From assembly GCA_035759705.1 (NCBI GenBank), contig DASTUJ010000007.1, forward strand, positions 1-33,030: a stretch of 33,030 nt of DNA, in the 5' to 3' direction. Both the position numbers and the translations under genes were made by a program. The notes beneath the pieces were generated by a model that searched no databases, was not told the DNA's origin, and saw nothing but the letters and a program-made list of their open reading frames with translations. Source of the DNA: Actinomycetota bacterium. Its GTDB lineage: Bacteria > Actinomycetota > CADDZG01 > JAHWKV01. Within the stretch, counting starts at the first letter, position 1. Each line of letters starts with the position of its first letter. Positions 16,114 through 24,371 of the stretch are shown piece by piece.

Positions 16114-16946
16114 TGAACAAAGTCCTCACCAAGACTCGGCTGACAAACTTCGCCGCCGCCAGGTCCCTGCTGATCAACCTGACGCTCAGGGAGAACCGCA
16201 GCAAGTACAAACGGTCCGCTTTGGGCTGGGCGTGGTCGATGATCAACCCCATCGCCACCATGCTGGTTTTCACCTTCGTCTTCCGGCTGGTGTTCCGGAT
16301 CCCCCCGCCGACCGGTGACCCCAGCGGCCTCGAGAACTTCGGCTTTTTCCTGATCTGCGGCCTGCTGCCCTGGAACTTCCTCGCTGCCGGCCTCACCGGG
16401 GCCACCGGATCCGTCGTGGGCAACGCCGGCCTGATCAAAAAGGTCTACTTCACCCGGGCCGTCCTCCCGGCCTCCAGCGTGCTCTCCTGGAACACCAACC
16501 TGCTGATCGAGCTCGGGGTCCTGTCGATTGCGCTGATTTTCGTCGGGCAGTTGGTCTTCATCTACCTGCCGGCCGCAATCCTCGTGATCGTGCTCCAGAT
16601 GTTCTTCGTACTGGGCATCGGGCTGGCGCTGTCCGCCCTCAACGTCTACTTCCGGGACATCGAGCACTTCCTGTCGATCCTGCTTCTGCTGTGGTTCTAC
16701 GCCACGCCTATCATCTACCCGATCGACCTGATCAACGCCAGTCCGAGCATCAACGGCGCCATGAGGACGATCTACTTCATGAATCCGATGGTTCACTTCA
16801 TCGAGGCGTACCGGGCGATCTTCTACCACTTGCGCTCGCCCGGGGCGGACACATTTCTGTACATGTTCCTCTCCGCCGCAGTGACCATGACCTTCGGAAT
16901 GTGGCTGTTTCGGAAGCTGGAACCCAAGTTTGCGGAGGAGCTTTGA
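16113..16946 (+). CDS. wzm: ABC-2 polysaccharide exporter permease
   Basis: A 277-residue integral membrane protein with six or so hydrophobic segments and the features of the Wzm/TagG/RfbA permease family. An amphipathic N-terminus carries LTLRENRSKYKRSALGWAWSMINP, and a later part has LNVYFRDIEHFLSILLLLWFYATPIIYP. It forms the channel that moves a lipid-linked polysaccharide across the cytoplasmic membrane with the ATPase encoded next to it. The GTG start at 16113 gives the normal family N-terminus. The ATPase gene overlaps its stop by 4 bp. Family assignment is secure; the glycan carried is inferred from the locus. Confidence 0.92.
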   Translation: MNKVLTKTRLTNFAAARSLLINLTLRENRSKYKRSALGWAWSMINPIATMLVFTFVFRLVFRIPPPTGDPSGLENFGFFLICGLLPWNFLAAGLTGATGSVVGNAGLIKKVYFTRAVLPASSVLSWNTNLLIELGVLSIALIFVGQLVFIYLPAAILVIVLQMFFVLGIGLALSALNVYFRDIEHFLSILLLLWFYATPIIYPIDLINASPSINGAMRTIYFMNPMVHFIEAYRAIFYHLRSPGADTFLYMFLSAAVTMTFGMWLFRKLEPKFAEEL

Positions 16947-17728
16947 GCGAAGAAATTGCGGTAACCGCCCAGAACGTCTCCAAGCGTTTCCGGATCTACC
17001 ACGAGCGCAACCAGAGCATCAAGCAGATGGTGCTACGGCGCAGCCGGGGCGTTTACGAGGAGTTCTGGGCCCTGAAGGACGTGTCGCTCGACATCCCTCA
17101 GGCGTCGTCCTACGGCCTGATCGGTGAGAACGGCTCCGGGAAGTCCACTCTTTTGAAGTGCATGGCAAAAATCCTGGTCCCGGACGAGGGTTCGGTTGCG
17201 ACGGTCGGCTCGATCTCTGCGCTGCTGGAGCTCGGCGCCGGCTTCCACCCCGAGCTCTCGGGGCGGGAGAACGTGTTCCTCAATGGGGCGATCCTCGGCA
17301 TCAGCTCGAAGGAGCTGAACCGCAAGTTCGACGAGATCGTCGCCTTCTCCGGCATCGAGAGGTTCATCGACACCCCGGTCAAGAACTACTCCTCCGGCAT
17401 GTACGTGCGCCTGGGATTTTCGATTGCAATCAACGTCTCCCCCGACGTCCTTCTCGTGGACGAGGTCCTGGCGGTAGGCGATGCCGAGTTCCAGATGAAG
17501 TGTTCGCAGAAGTTCCGGGAGCTCAAGAGCTCCGGGTGCACGATTGTGGTGGTCTCGCACTCGATGGAGATGATCCGCGACCTGTGCGACTCGGCCGCGT
17601 GGCTGGAGCACGGGACCTTGAGGGCAACGGGGCCGGCCAGGGACGTCATCCGTTCATACATGAAGCACGTCGCCGAGAACACCGGCTCGGAGTACGTGGA
17701 CCCCGACCAGGTGGCCCCCACCCCCTAG
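16943..17728 (+). CDS. wzt: ABC transporter ATPase for polysaccharide export
   Basis: The ATPase partner of the permease, 261 residues. Walker A is GENGSGKST (61-69), the signature is the Wzt/TagH variant YSSGMYVRLGFS (149-160), Walker B is DVLLVDE (168-174), and the switch His is 206. FHPELSGRENVFLNGAILG is typical of this family. Unlike the well-studied O9a-type Wzt, it ends soon after the nucleotide-binding domain and has no C-terminal carbohydrate-binding domain, so export may not require recognition of a chain cap by Wzt. The start is TTG 16943, overlapping the permease stop as TTGA with GGAGGAG directly before it; the frame is open further upstream, but only as a shadow of wzm. Confidence 0.92.
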   Translation: MSEEIAVTAQNVSKRFRIYHERNQSIKQMVLRRSRGVYEEFWALKDVSLDIPQASSYGLIGENGSGKSTLLKCMAKILVPDEGSVATVGSISALLELGAGFHPELSGRENVFLNGAILGISSKELNRKFDEIVAFSGIERFIDTPVKNYSSGMYVRLGFSIAINVSPDVLLVDEVLAVGDAEFQMKCSQKFRELKSSGCTIVVVSHSMEMIRDLCDSAAWLEHGTLRATGPARDVIRSYMKHVAENTGSEYVDPDQVAPTP

Positions 17729-17789
17729 CCGAAGGCTTCTAACATCCCATCGAAGTCCGGCCCGATTTCGACCTGTCCCCGCCATCCTC

Positions 17790-17802
17790 CGAGTCGGACT
17801 CG
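17790..17802. repeat. 13-bp palindrome upstream of the hydroxylase gene
   Basis: CGAGTC and GACTCG are perfect complements around a single central G. The repeat lies 30 bp before the TAGAAT box, so it could be an operator. It could also help end wzt transcription, but no T-run follows it. Confidence 0.25.
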
Positions 17803-17831
17803 CCCAGGTAGGTTCCAGGAGGCTCTTTGAC

Positions 17832-17853
17832 TAGAATCCCCGGGAACGAGGAG
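17832..17853 (+). promoter_or_regulatory. TAGAAT -10 box and GAGGAG ribosome site
   Basis: TAGAAT at 17832-17837 is followed by GAGGAG at 17848-17853, which stands 8 nt before the ATG at 17862. This start is leadered, unlike many others in the window. No good -35 is visible. Confidence 0.45.
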
Positions 17854-17861
17854 TCGGTCGC

Positions 17862-18764
17862 ATGGATGCAACGTTTGGATGGGTTCCGGAGCAGATCGCC
17901 GCGTACTACCGGGCGGCCGCCGAGGTCTACACCAGCCCCTGGCTTTTCGCCGGCGTCGCCGCCCTGCTGCTCATCGAGCGGGTCCGCCCGGCCGTCCGGG
18001 AGCAGAAGGTTCTCTCCTGGGGGCTCTTCGAGGACTTCTGCTGGTTCAACCTCGACATAGTTTTCAAGGTCGCCGCCTTCCCGGCCTTCGTCGGGCTGGT
18101 AAGCCTGGCGTACGACAAGCTGACGGGCGGCTTCACCTTGAGTTTGGTGACCGAGTGGCCCGCCTGGCTGCGGGTGTCGTTCTCACTGCTGATCTACGAC
18201 TTCTACCAGTGGCTGCACCACTTCGTCCGGCACAAGGTGGCGTGGTTGTGGCAGTTCCACGTCATTCACCACTCCCAGACCGAGCTGAACCTGTTCACCG
18301 ACCTGCGGGTCCACTTCGGGGAGTACCTGGCCGCCCACGTTCTGACCTTCATCCCGCTGTTCGCCCTTAATCTGACCCCGTTTGCGATCATGGGGGTGGG
18401 CTTCTTCACCATCTGGTACACCCGCTTCATCCACACCAACGTGCGCACGAACCTGGGGCCCCTGAAGCACATTCTGGTCACGCCCCAGTACCACCGGGTT
18501 CACCACTCGATAGAGACCCGGCACTACGACAAGAACTTCGGGGTCCTGTTCACCCTGTGGGACCGGGTGTTCGGCACCATGCACCCCGACTACGACGAGT
18601 ACCCGGAAACCGGCGTCGCCGGCGTGGACTTCGGACGGCCTTCGACGTTTGCCCCCCGGGAGTGGGCGGCGACCCTCGGCCGGCAGCTGGTGTACCCGTT
18701 CGCCGCGATCCTGCGGTCGACGCGCCCGGCAAAGGTGCCGGCGGAGTCGGGATCCCGGAGCTAG
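17862..18764 (+). CDS. Fatty acid hydroxylase/sterol desaturase family membrane protein
   Basis: A 300-residue membrane protein carrying the di-iron histidine boxes of the fatty acid hydroxylase superfamily: His120-x3-His124 (HFVRH), His133-x2-His136-His137 (HVIHH), His191, and His211-x2-His214-His215 (HRVHH). Four or so hydrophobic segments surround them. The family inserts oxygen into, or desaturates, lipid chains. In this locus a lipid carrier or anchor could be the substrate, but that is inference, and the gene may be unrelated to the glycan. The ATG has a good GAGGAG site at 8 nt. Its stop codon abuts the stop of the convergent gene at 18765 with no base between. Confidence 0.85.
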   Translation: MDATFGWVPEQIAAYYRAAAEVYTSPWLFAGVAALLLIERVRPAVREQKVLSWGLFEDFCWFNLDIVFKVAAFPAFVGLVSLAYDKLTGGFTLSLVTEWPAWLRVSFSLLIYDFYQWLHHFVRHKVAWLWQFHVIHHSQTELNLFTDLRVHFGEYLAAHVLTFIPLFALNLTPFAIMGVGFFTIWYTRFIHTNVRTNLGPLKHILVTPQYHRVHHSIETRHYDKNFGVLFTLWDRVFGTMHPDYDEYPETGVAGVDFGRPSTFAPREWAATLGRQLVYPFAAILRSTRPAKVPAESGSRS

Positions 18765-21221
18765 CTACTCCAGCCGCTGGCGGTTGATCAGGTGCCGGTT
18801 CAGGTATCCGGCCGCCCGCTTGGCCACCAGGATCGGGCCCCCCTCGTCCCAGGCGACGTTCATCCGCGCCATCAGCCGGCGCCGGGCGCTGAGACGGGCG
18901 CCGGTGCGGCCCACGGTCAGCAGGTCGGAGGCCCGCTGCGGGTTGGCGCAAAACTTGTCCAGGGGCTTCATGATCTGGCCCCAGGTCAGCTCGGGCCGAA
19001 GTTTGCCGGTGTTCAGCTTGAACTCCCGGGCGAGCGACTCGTCCTCGATCATGCGGGTGATGGCCTCGGTGAAGCCCTCGACGTCCCCCGGGTTGACGGT
19101 TAGGCCCAGCTCACGCTCCTCGACCAGCTGGCTGAGGGCGTCGCCCCGGGTGACGATCACGGGGAGTTCGGCCCAGAAGTAGTCCAGCACCCGGGTGCGG
19201 TAGGAGTAGGTGGTCTCGATGTGCTCCAGGTGGCACGAGACCCCGATGTCCGCCTCCAGCAGGTAGTTGGACCGGTCGTCGTAGGCCACCCACCCCTCGT
19301 TGAAGAAGACGTGGGTGCCGACCAGGCCCAACTCCTCGGCCAGGTCCTTGGCCTGCACGGCCATCCGCATCTCGGGGACGTCGGGGTTGGGGTGGGCCAG
19401 GCCCATGAAGAACAGCTTGACCTCGGGGTGGTCGCGTGAGACCCGGCCCACGGCCCGGATCAGCGTGAGCGGGTCGAACCAGTTGTAGATGCCGCCGCCC
19501 CACAGGATCACCTTGTCGTCCTCGCCGATCCCGGGGATCACGCCTTTCAGGACCTTGCGGGTGTGGTTGGGGGTGTCGGACGAGACCCCGAAGGGCACCA
19601 CGTCGATCAGGCTCCGCAGGGTCGGGTCGTTGTCGTAGATGTGGGGGTTCAGCCGGCCCGCGCCCGCAAGCTGGCCGAGCCAGAAGTCCCGCTGTTTCTC
19701 GCTGGCGCAGATGAAGTAGTCGCAGCCGCGCAGCTGGGCGGTGATGACCTCCAGGTCCGACTCGAAGATGTTGTTGCGTTTGCCGGCGTCGTCCTCCCGG
19801 AACATCTCCAGGTTCTCGAGGTGGAACGGGTCGTAGAGGTCGGCGACCAGGATCGCGCCCGAGTCCCACACCACCGGCCGGTGGTGGGCGATGAATCCCT
19901 GGAAGATCACGACGTCGGCCCAGTCCAGGTGGTCGGGCAGGGTGGCGTCGGACAGGACGTCGAGGGTAAAGGTTTTCGGGGTAATGTCGGCCGCCTTGAC
20001 CACCAGCATCCGAACCTCGTGCTTGCGGCTGAGCTCGGAGGACATCTCCCAGGCACGGATCGCCGGGCCTGCCATCTTGGTCGAGACGGTGTCTCCGGTG
20101 ATCACCAGCACCCGGGTCCTGCCCTTGAAGATCTGGTCCAGGCCGCTGGTGCCGACCAGGCTGTTGAACGTTTCCGAGAAGCCGGGGTCGGAGATGTTGG
20201 GCCTAAGCGACTCCCGGAACAGCGCCATGATCTCCGAGTCGTTCCGCTTGCGCCGCTCCTGGACGAACTCCCGCTTGGCCAGGATGCTCGGCATCTGGCG
20301 GGCGACCTCGGAGATGCCCAGCAGGTGCGACATGGTCATCGGCGAGACCTTCTCCGGGCTCTCGACCGCACCCATCTCCGGCGACGCCAGGTTGTAGTTC
20401 TGGCGGCCGGTGTCGGTGTAGGTGAGGCCCCGCTCCAGGGCGAGCAGAAGAGCAGGCGCCAGCGCCTTCTCCAGCGTCTTCTCCTGGTAGTTCTTCAGCA
20501 TCGTCATGAGGGCGTTGCGCTCCAGGAGGAACCGCTCGCGTTCCTGGCCCAGGCCCTCGGCCGTGCCGTGGTGGCGGTGGTAGGCGATCGAGGAGGGCTC
20601 GTAGATGACCCGGTAGCCCATCAGCCACAGGCGCCAGCCCAGGTCGACGTCCTCGAAAAAGGCGAAGTACTCGTCGTCGAAGCCGCCCACGTCGAGAAAC
20701 AGGTCCCGGGGCATGAACATCGCGCAGCCGGAGGCGAACAACGTCTCGCCCGGGCGGTCGTACTGTCCCTCGTCGGGCTCGTTGACCCCGACCTTGAACC
20801 CGTGCCCGTAGAACGAGAGCGCTCCGCCGGCGTAGTCGATGGTCTTGCCGTCGAGGGTGAGGATCTTCGATGCCACCACGGCCACGTCCTGCGACTTGCC
20901 GAAACCCGCGATGCCCTCGGTGAGCCAGTCCGGGTGGGCCCGGGCGTCGTTGTTGATCAGGGCGACGTAAACGCCTTTTGAGAAACGGACGCCGGCGTTG
21001 ATGCCTCCGGCAAAACCCAGGTTCTTGGGCAGTTCGAGCACCCGGGCATTCGGCCAGTTGGCCCTTACGTGCGCCACCGACCCGTCGGAGGACCCGTTGT
21101 CGACAAAAACGACCTCAAACCGGTCTGCGGCATAGGTCTGCTGGGCAAGGGAGCGCAGGCAGTCATCGATGAACTGCTTGCCGTTGAAGTTCAGGACAAC
21201 GACAGAGATATCAAGCGGCAT
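18765..21221 (-). CDS. GT2-GT4 fusion glycosyltransferase
   Basis: The 818-residue protein has a GT2 domain at 4-215 (ISVVVLNFNG, FVDNGSSDGS, NND at 90-92, FFEDVDLGWRL at 188-198), the rhamnosyltransferase-like subtype. A helical connector (225-360) follows, then a GT4-like GT-B domain at 367-765 (ILWGGGIYNWFDPLTLIRAVG, VFFNEGWVAYDDRSNYL). In the GT4 part the usual EX7E is not seen: the region reads HIETTYSYRTRVLDYFWAELP, with Asp680 where the second Glu is expected, so it may be a divergent subfamily or have weakened catalysis. ATG 21221 is chosen over TTG 21227 because a TAGGGT box or AGGG site is correctly spaced for it. Both domains probably act in succession on the same glycan. Confidence 0.85.
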   Translation of the reverse strand: MPLDISVVVLNFNGKQFIDDCLRSLAQQTYAADRFEVVFVDNGSSDGSVAHVRANWPNARVLELPKNLGFAGGINAGVRFSKGVYVALINNDARAHPDWLTEGIAGFGKSQDVAVVASKILTLDGKTIDYAGGALSFYGHGFKVGVNEPDEGQYDRPGETLFASGCAMFMPRDLFLDVGGFDDEYFAFFEDVDLGWRLWLMGYRVIYEPSSIAYHRHHGTAEGLGQERERFLLERNALMTMLKNYQEKTLEKALAPALLLALERGLTYTDTGRQNYNLASPEMGAVESPEKVSPMTMSHLLGISEVARQMPSILAKREFVQERRKRNDSEIMALFRESLRPNISDPGFSETFNSLVGTSGLDQIFKGRTRVLVITGDTVSTKMAGPAIRAWEMSSELSRKHEVRMLVVKAADITPKTFTLDVLSDATLPDHLDWADVVIFQGFIAHHRPVVWDSGAILVADLYDPFHLENLEMFREDDAGKRNNIFESDLEVITAQLRGCDYFICASEKQRDFWLGQLAGAGRLNPHIYDNDPTLRSLIDVVPFGVSSDTPNHTRKVLKGVIPGIGEDDKVILWGGGIYNWFDPLTLIRAVGRVSRDHPEVKLFFMGLAHPNPDVPEMRMAVQAKDLAEELGLVGTHVFFNEGWVAYDDRSNYLLEADIGVSCHLEHIETTYSYRTRVLDYFWAELPVIVTRGDALSQLVEERELGLTVNPGDVEGFTEAITRMIEDESLAREFKLNTGKLRPELTWGQIMKPLDKFCANPQRASDLLTVGRTGARLSARRRLMARMNVAWDEGGPILVAKRAAGYLNRHLINRQRLE

Positions 21222-21233
21222 GATCAAACCCTA
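21221..21233 (-). promoter_or_regulatory. TAGGGT box before the GT2-GT4 gene
   Basis: On the minus strand TAGGGT (21233-21228) is 6 nt before ATG 21221, the geometry of a leaderless promoter. The contained AGGG could serve as a Shine-Dalgarno at 7 nt instead. The gene upstream ends 48 bp away, so readthrough is also possible. Confidence 0.35.
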
Positions 21234-21269
21234 TGCCATGAACCCCGCGCGCGCCGGGCGGCGCCCGGG

Positions 21270-22205
21270 TTAAGCGGTGCTGGAGTTGGCCCGCCTGGAC
21301 CCTTTCCGGAAGAACAGCTCGCCCCAGACCAGCAGCATCCGGACGATGAGGCCGGCTGCGACGGCCGGAACGAAGATCTTCAAAGGCCCCTTCAATCGGC
21401 GGGCGGCGAATCTGATGAGGCTGAAGTGGTGGTGGCGAATCATCTTGTAGGGGTGCCGGCGGCTCGACCCCGCGACGTAGTGGAGCATCTGGGCCCCCGG
21501 GTAGTAGACGTTCTTCCAGCCGGCATCCTTGATGCGTGAGCACAGGTCCAGGTCCTCGACGTACATGAAGAACCCCTCGTCGAAGCCGCCCACCTGTTCG
21601 AATGCCTCCCGCCGGATCAGCATGGCGGCGCCGGAGACCCAGTCGACCTCCTGCTCGGAGTCGTGACTGATATCCATCAGCTTGTAGGCCCGGGTGAAGC
21701 GGTTCTTGTCCGAGATAAGGCCGAAGATTGCGTGTCCCACGGCCACCCCGATCTTGGGGACCACCCGGCACGAGGGGTAGGTCGTGCCGTCGGGGTTGAG
21801 CAGGCGGGGGCCCATGACGCCGGCGTCGGGACGGGCCGAGATCGCGGCGAGCATCTTGCCCAGGCTGTCGGAGTCCGGGACGATGTCTGGGTTCAGGAAC
21901 CAGACGAAGGGGGCGTTGGTCGCCTTGAAGCCCTGGTTGCATGCCCGTCCGTAGCCCACGTTCAGCGTGTTGTCGAGAACGGTCACCCGCGGGTCGATGG
22001 CCTCTACGCCGTCCCGGCTTCCGTCGGTGGATGCGTTGTCGACCACCACCACCTGGACCGGGATGCCGGCCGCGGCGGCACACAGGTGCGTGATGCAGTT
22101 GCGCAGGTGGTCGCCGGAGTCGAAGTTGATGACGACCAGGGCGAGATCGGCGGCTTGGGCAGGATCCGGAATGGCGGCCTCACCGGGGAAGTGGAGGACT
22201 AGCAC
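21270..22205 (-). CDS. GT2 glycosyltransferase, rhamnosyltransferase-like
   Basis: A 311-residue GT2 protein: LALVVINFDSGDHLRNCI, VVVDNASTDGS, LNVGYGRACNQGF, NPD at 105-107 and MYVEDLDLCSRIKDAGW at 214-230. This arrangement is that of WbbL-like rhamnosyltransferases, though the sugar is unproven. The C-terminus has a hydrophobic stretch (278-298) and a basic end, suggesting membrane association. The frame is open to 22295, but that would cross the divergent gene. GTG 22205 sits exactly 6 nt after a consensus TATAAT box and so is the best start. The GT2-GT4 gene follows 48 bp downstream. Confidence 0.85.
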   Translation of the reverse strand: MLVLHFPGEAAIPDPAQAADLALVVINFDSGDHLRNCITHLCAAAAGIPVQVVVVDNASTDGSRDGVEAIDPRVTVLDNTLNVGYGRACNQGFKATNAPFVWFLNPDIVPDSDSLGKMLAAISARPDAGVMGPRLLNPDGTTYPSCRVVPKIGVAVGHAIFGLISDKNRFTRAYKLMDISHDSEQEVDWVSGAAMLIRREAFEQVGGFDEGFFMYVEDLDLCSRIKDAGWKNVYYPGAQMLHYVAGSSRRHPYKMIRHHHFSLIRFAARRLKGPLKIFVPAVAAGLIVRMLLVWGELFFRKGSRRANSSTA

Positions 22206-22217
22206 CGCCGCATTATA
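22205..22217 (-). promoter_or_regulatory. Consensus TATAAT box, leaderless geometry
   Basis: A perfect TATAAT at 22217-22212 on the minus strand is followed by 6 nt and the GTG at 22205. No Shine-Dalgarno exists between them, which makes this the clearest leaderless candidate in the window. Confidence 0.6.
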
Positions 22218-22229
22218 GAGGTGACGGTC

Positions 22230-22246
22230 TAGGCTGACGGAGAAAA
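22230..22246 (+). promoter_or_regulatory. TAGGCT -10 box for the 22246-26027 operon
   Basis: TAGGCT at 22230-22235 lies 10 nt before ATG 22246. GGAG at 22239-22242 is too near the ATG (3 nt) for a normal ribosome site, so a very short leader or none is likely. The box is 12 bp from the opposite TATAAT, so the two promoters overlap. Confidence 0.45.
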
Positions 22247-23277
22247 TGGAGCCAACCCAAACGGCGCACCCCACGATGTCTGCGGTCGTCCTCAACTACA
22301 ACGGCGGGAAGATGGTCCTCGACTGCGTCGCTGCCCTGCAGGCCCAGAGCCCGCCCTGCTACGAGATCGTCTGTGTCGACAACCACTCGGGCGACGGCTC
22401 GGCGAACGACGTGGAGGCCAGGTTCCCCGGCGTTCGGATCGTCCGGCTTCGGGAAAACCTGGGGTTCGCCGGAGGGATGAACCGTGCGATCGACGCTTCA
22501 AGTGGAGACTACGTGGCCCTGATCAACCTCGACGTCACCCTGTCGCCCGACTACCTGGACCTGTGCGCGCAGGCGCTTACCGCCGACCCGACCCTGGCCG
22601 GTGTGACCGGGAAGCTGCTCCGCCCGGACGAAGCCGACCCGCCGATCCTCGACACCACCGGCCACACCGTCTACCGCAACCGGCGGGCGGTCGACCGGGG
22701 CGAACGGGAGCCCGACCTCGGCCAGTACGACGGCGACACCGGCCTCTTCAGCATCTGCGGCGCCGCCCCGATCCTGCGGAGGACCGCCCTGGAGGACGTC
22801 CGCCTGGACGGCCAGTACTTCGACGAGGACTTCTTCGCCTACTTCGAGGACTTCGACCTGTGCTGGCGGGCCCAGTTGCGGGGGTGGCACTTCGCGTACG
22901 TCCCTCAGGCGCGGGGCACCCACTACCGGGGAGGGAGCGGCGGCAAGTCGTCGACGTTCATCCTTAGCTGCAACCACCGCAACCGGCTGCTGGTGATGCT
23001 GCACAACGACTCCCCGGCCAGCTTCCTGCGCCACCTGCCGGGCATCGCGTACACCGAGGTGCGGGCCACCCTCCACATGCTGAGCCTCCGCCCGGCCGCC
23101 CTGGTCCGGGCCTGGGCCGCTTTTTTCCGGCTGCTCCCCCGCCAGATCGGCAAGCGCCGCCGGATCCAGGCCGGCCGTAAGGTGCCGTGGCAGGAGCTGG
23201 AACACTGGTTCCAGTCCTACGACTACCGGTTCTCCGAGATGCTCCGCCGGGCCCGCCAGCGGAAGGCGGTCCGGTGA
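22246..23277 (+). CDS. GT2 glycosyltransferase, first gene of four-gene operon
   Basis: A 343-residue GT2 protein: MSAVVLNYNGGKMVLDCV, VCVDNHSGDGS, ENLGFAGGMNRAI, NLD at 94-96, and YFEDFDLCWRAQLRGW at 199-214. It belongs to the rhamnosyltransferase-like GT2 group, like the divergent gene at 21270 and the GT2 domain at 18765. The C-terminal third is basic and helical with KRRRIQAGRK. It begins an operon of GT2, GT4, GT2 and nucleotidyltransferase; the next gene overlaps its stop by 4 bp. The donor is not predictable. Confidence 0.87.
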   Translation: MEPTQTAHPTMSAVVLNYNGGKMVLDCVAALQAQSPPCYEIVCVDNHSGDGSANDVEARFPGVRIVRLRENLGFAGGMNRAIDASSGDYVALINLDVTLSPDYLDLCAQALTADPTLAGVTGKLLRPDEADPPILDTTGHTVYRNRRAVDRGEREPDLGQYDGDTGLFSICGAAPILRRTALEDVRLDGQYFDEDFFAYFEDFDLCWRAQLRGWHFAYVPQARGTHYRGGSGGKSSTFILSCNHRNRLLVMLHNDSPASFLRHLPGIAYTEVRATLHMLSLRPAALVRAWAAFFRLLPRQIGKRRRIQAGRKVPWQELEHWFQSYDYRFSEMLRRARQRKAVR

Positions 23278-24371
23278 GGATAGGCATCCACGCCGACCCG
23301 GCGGCCCACTCGATCCCGGGCGGGGTAGGGGTTTACGTGCGGCGCCTGGTCGACGAGCTGCTGGCCGCCCCGGGCGACGACGAGCTCAACCTGATCATCT
23401 CCCGCTTCGCCACGCCCCCTGCGGCCTGGGTGGAGGCGACCATGATCCGGCCCCAGCTGAAATTCGCCGCACTCTACGCAGCGTGGAACTTTGCCAACCG
23501 GCCCCCGATCACCGAAACGCTCGACGTCGTCCACGCCACCAACCTCGTCATCCCGCCGGCCGCCGGGGCGGCACTGGTCTCGACGATCCACGACCTCGCA
23601 GTCGACCAGATGCCCGAGGTGGTTCCCTTCCCGTGGCGCCAGCTCTACCGCCGGGGCCTGAAGCGGGCGCTGGAGGAGTCGAAGGTCATCTGCGCGGTGT
23701 CCGAGGCGACGAAGCAGGGGATAGTCGACGCCTACGGCACCGACCCGGAGCGGATCCTGGTCACCCCGGAGGCCGCCAACGTGACCCCGGCGAGCCCGGT
23801 CGACGACAACGTCTTCAAGCGGCTCGGAATAGAGGGACCCTACGTGCTGAACGTCGGGACCGTCGAGCCGCGCAAAAACCAGGCCCGCCTGGTCAAGGCC
23901 TTCGTCGACGCCGGCCCCCACCTCGCGGGCCACACCCTGGTACTGGCCGGCATCCCCGGCTGGGGGCAGGAGGAGGTGGAGGCGGTGATCGAGAAGCTGA
24001 AGGTGCGCCACCGGGTGATCCTGAGCGGCAAGGTCACCAACCTGGAGCTCGCCTCGCTCTACTCCCGGGCCTCGATCTTCGCCCTGCCCTCGCTCTACGA
24101 GGGGTTCGGCATCCCGCTGGTCGAGGCGATGTCCTTCGGCATCCCGTCGGTCGCCGGGTCCACCCCGGCCCTCGCCGAGCTGGCGGGCGACGCGGCCCTG
24201 CTGGCGGATGCCCGGGACGCCAACGCCCTCGCCCAGGCGCTGGAGCAGCTGGCAAGCGACGAGGCCCTGCGGACGCGCCTCGCCGCCGCAGCGACCGCCC
24301 GGGCGGCCGGCTACACCTGGGCAAAGACGGCTCGGCTGACGCTGACGGCCTACCGGAGGGCCGCCGGGTGA
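23274..24371 (+). CDS. GT4 glycosyltransferase
   Basis: A 365-residue GT-B fold enzyme of family GT4, the usual single-domain length. It begins MRIGIHADP and has the Gly-rich PGGVGVYVRRLV loop at 15-26, STIHDLAVD at 103-111, VLNVGTVEPRKNQARLVKAF at 191-210, and the EX7E pair Glu276/Glu284 in EGFGIPLVEAMSFG. It resembles mannosyl- or rhamnosyl-type retaining transferases. The start is GTG 23274, overlapping the GT2 stop as GTGA; the upstream-extended frame merely shadows that gene. The next gene overlaps its stop the same way, indicating translational coupling. Confidence 0.9.
   Translation: MRIGIHADPAAHSIPGGVGVYVRRLVDELLAAPGDDELNLIISRFATPPAAWVEATMIRPQLKFAALYAAWNFANRPPITETLDVVHATNLVIPPAAGAALVSTIHDLAVDQMPEVVPFPWRQLYRRGLKRALEESKVICAVSEATKQGIVDAYGTDPERILVTPEAANVTPASPVDDNVFKRLGIEGPYVLNVGTVEPRKNQARLVKAFVDAGPHLAGHTLVLAGIPGWGQEEVEAVIEKLKVRHRVILSGKVTNLELASLYSRASIFALPSLYEGFGIPLVEAMSFGIPSVAGSTPALAELAGDAALLADARDANALAQALEQLASDEALRTRLAAAATARAAGYTWAKTARLTLTAYRRAAG

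Noticed and set aside
21254-21268. GC hairpin after the GT2 gene (CCGGGC/GCCCGG)
   Set aside because: Only a 6-bp stem without a T-run; such repeats are expected by chance at this GC content.
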